6,514 nt of DNA from an uncultured Porphyromonadaceae bacterium. GTDB taxonomy: Bacteria; Bacteroidota; Bacteroidia; Bacteroidales; Muribaculaceae. The notes below the pieces were generated by a model. That model was not told where the DNA came from and made no database searches. It was given only the letters and a program-made list of their open reading frames with translations. Location: assembly GCA_905193995.1 (NCBI GenBank), contig CAJJQT010000116.1, forward strand, positions 1-6,514. Direction: 5' to 3'. The position numbers and the translations under genes were made by a program. Below, one piece after another: positions 6,095-6,514 of the stretch (its first letter is position 1; every line of letters begins with the position of its first letter).

Positions 6095-6514
6095 GACGAT
6101 CAATCTGCCCCGACTGATATCCATGATCGCCGCCCGCACCGGCAGCGACCAGACGACCGTGCGTCGTTTTCTGCACCAGCTTTTCGGTCAGATCGAAAGC
6201 AGCCTGTCGGCAGGCGAAAGTGTGTCGGTCAAGGGCGTGGGCGACTTCGTGCCTTACGACGACAGCGCATCACCCGTGAAATTTCTGGCCGATCCTGAGC
6301 TTGCGGCGATAGCTAACGAACCATTTGCGGCGTTCGAGGCCGTGGAGCTGAACGACGGCGTGACGGAATCTGTCCTCGCCGAGACAACTCCAGCCGTCGA
6401 AGTCCCCGCATCTTCCGTAGAGCCGGAGCCCGAACCTGAGCCCGAACCCGAGCCGGAGCCTGAACCGGAACCCGAGCCGGAGCCTGAACCGGAACCCGAG
6501 CCGGAGCCTGAACC
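6087..6514 (+). CDS. HU-like protein lacking the DNA-binding arm, with a Glu-Pro repeat rod (3' truncated by window)
   Basis: The reading frame is open from the ATG at 6087 to the window end (142 complete codons and two more bases). Residues about 1-90 resemble the HU-like domain of Bacteroidales proteins: a helical start with RLISMIAARTGSDQTTVRRF, SVSVKGVGDF at 45-54, and the closing ANEPFAAFEAVEL at 76-88. Between Phe54 and Phe66 there are only 12 residues, where the arm of canonical HU takes about 30, so the beta-arm that grips DNA seems to be missing. From residue 112 the sequence is an uninterrupted series of 16 Glu-Pro pairs. It overlaps the preceding HU-like gene by eight bases (ATGAATGA region), which suggests coupled translation. 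Related proteins, as I recall, carry a membrane segment or other domain after such a linker; the end here is not visible. Function unknown. Confidence 0.85.
   Translation, partial: MNETINLPRLISMIAARTGSDQTTVRRFLHQLFGQIESSLSAGESVSVKGVGDFVPYDDSASPVKFLADPELAAIANEPFAAFEAVELNDGVTESVLAETTPAVEVPASSVEPEPEPEPEPEPEPEPEPEPEPEPEPEPEPE
6450..6514. repeat. 24-base in-frame tandem repeat encoding (Glu-Pro)4, continuing past the window
   Basis: A 24-base unit beginning GAGCCGGAGCCT is present in two exact copies (6450-6473 and 6474-6497) and 17 bases of a third (6498-6514). The less regular stretch 6420-6449 encodes the same Glu-Pro alternation with different codons. The exact identity at synonymous positions points to recent duplication or slippage and not only to protein-level selection. 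The unit length is a multiple of three, so copy number changes would keep the frame. Confidence 0.95.

Overview
The window looks like a piece of a GC-rich Bacteroidales chromosome, most likely Muribaculaceae or a similar gut lineage. Four things point there: a Bacteroidetes-type -7 promoter element (TAACTTTG) in the only sizeable gap, a short class of prolyl-tRNA synthetase without the bacterial editing insertion, a 94-residue acidic protein that resembles small Bacteroidales hypotheticals, and two divergent HU-like proteins. The lineage is inferred from protein style and not from any marker alignment. All genes are on the + strand and closely packed. The longest non-coding stretch is 88 bases, and no rho-independent terminator is evident.

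Left block (1-1521): the lysine-rich end of an unidentified gene runs by a TAATG overlap into rimM (16S rRNA/30S maturation). Next come a small acidic protein of unknown function and a secreted OmpA-like protein with a signal peptide and an intact peptidoglycan-binding signature. The promoter of this block lies upstream of the window.

Middle block (1522-4040): an AT-rich leader with the -7 element precedes proS. Ten bases after proS is a family 2 glycosyltransferase of the polyprenyl-phosphate (DPM1/GtrB-like) type with two C-terminal membrane helices.

Right block (4062-6514): umuD and umuC encode an SOS-type translesion polymerase (DNA Pol V-like) with all expected catalytic residues. They are followed without a gap by two HU/IHF-fold proteins, the first overlapping the umuC stop by one base and the second overlapping the first by eight. 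The first has an unusually acidic arm. The second appears to have lost the DNA-binding arm altogether and continues into a long Glu-Pro repeat built from a 24-base DNA tandem unit that runs off the window edge. The umuDC-HU-HU arrangement, and the armless HU with its Glu-Pro rod, are the most interesting features here. Most of the remainder is ordinary housekeeping.
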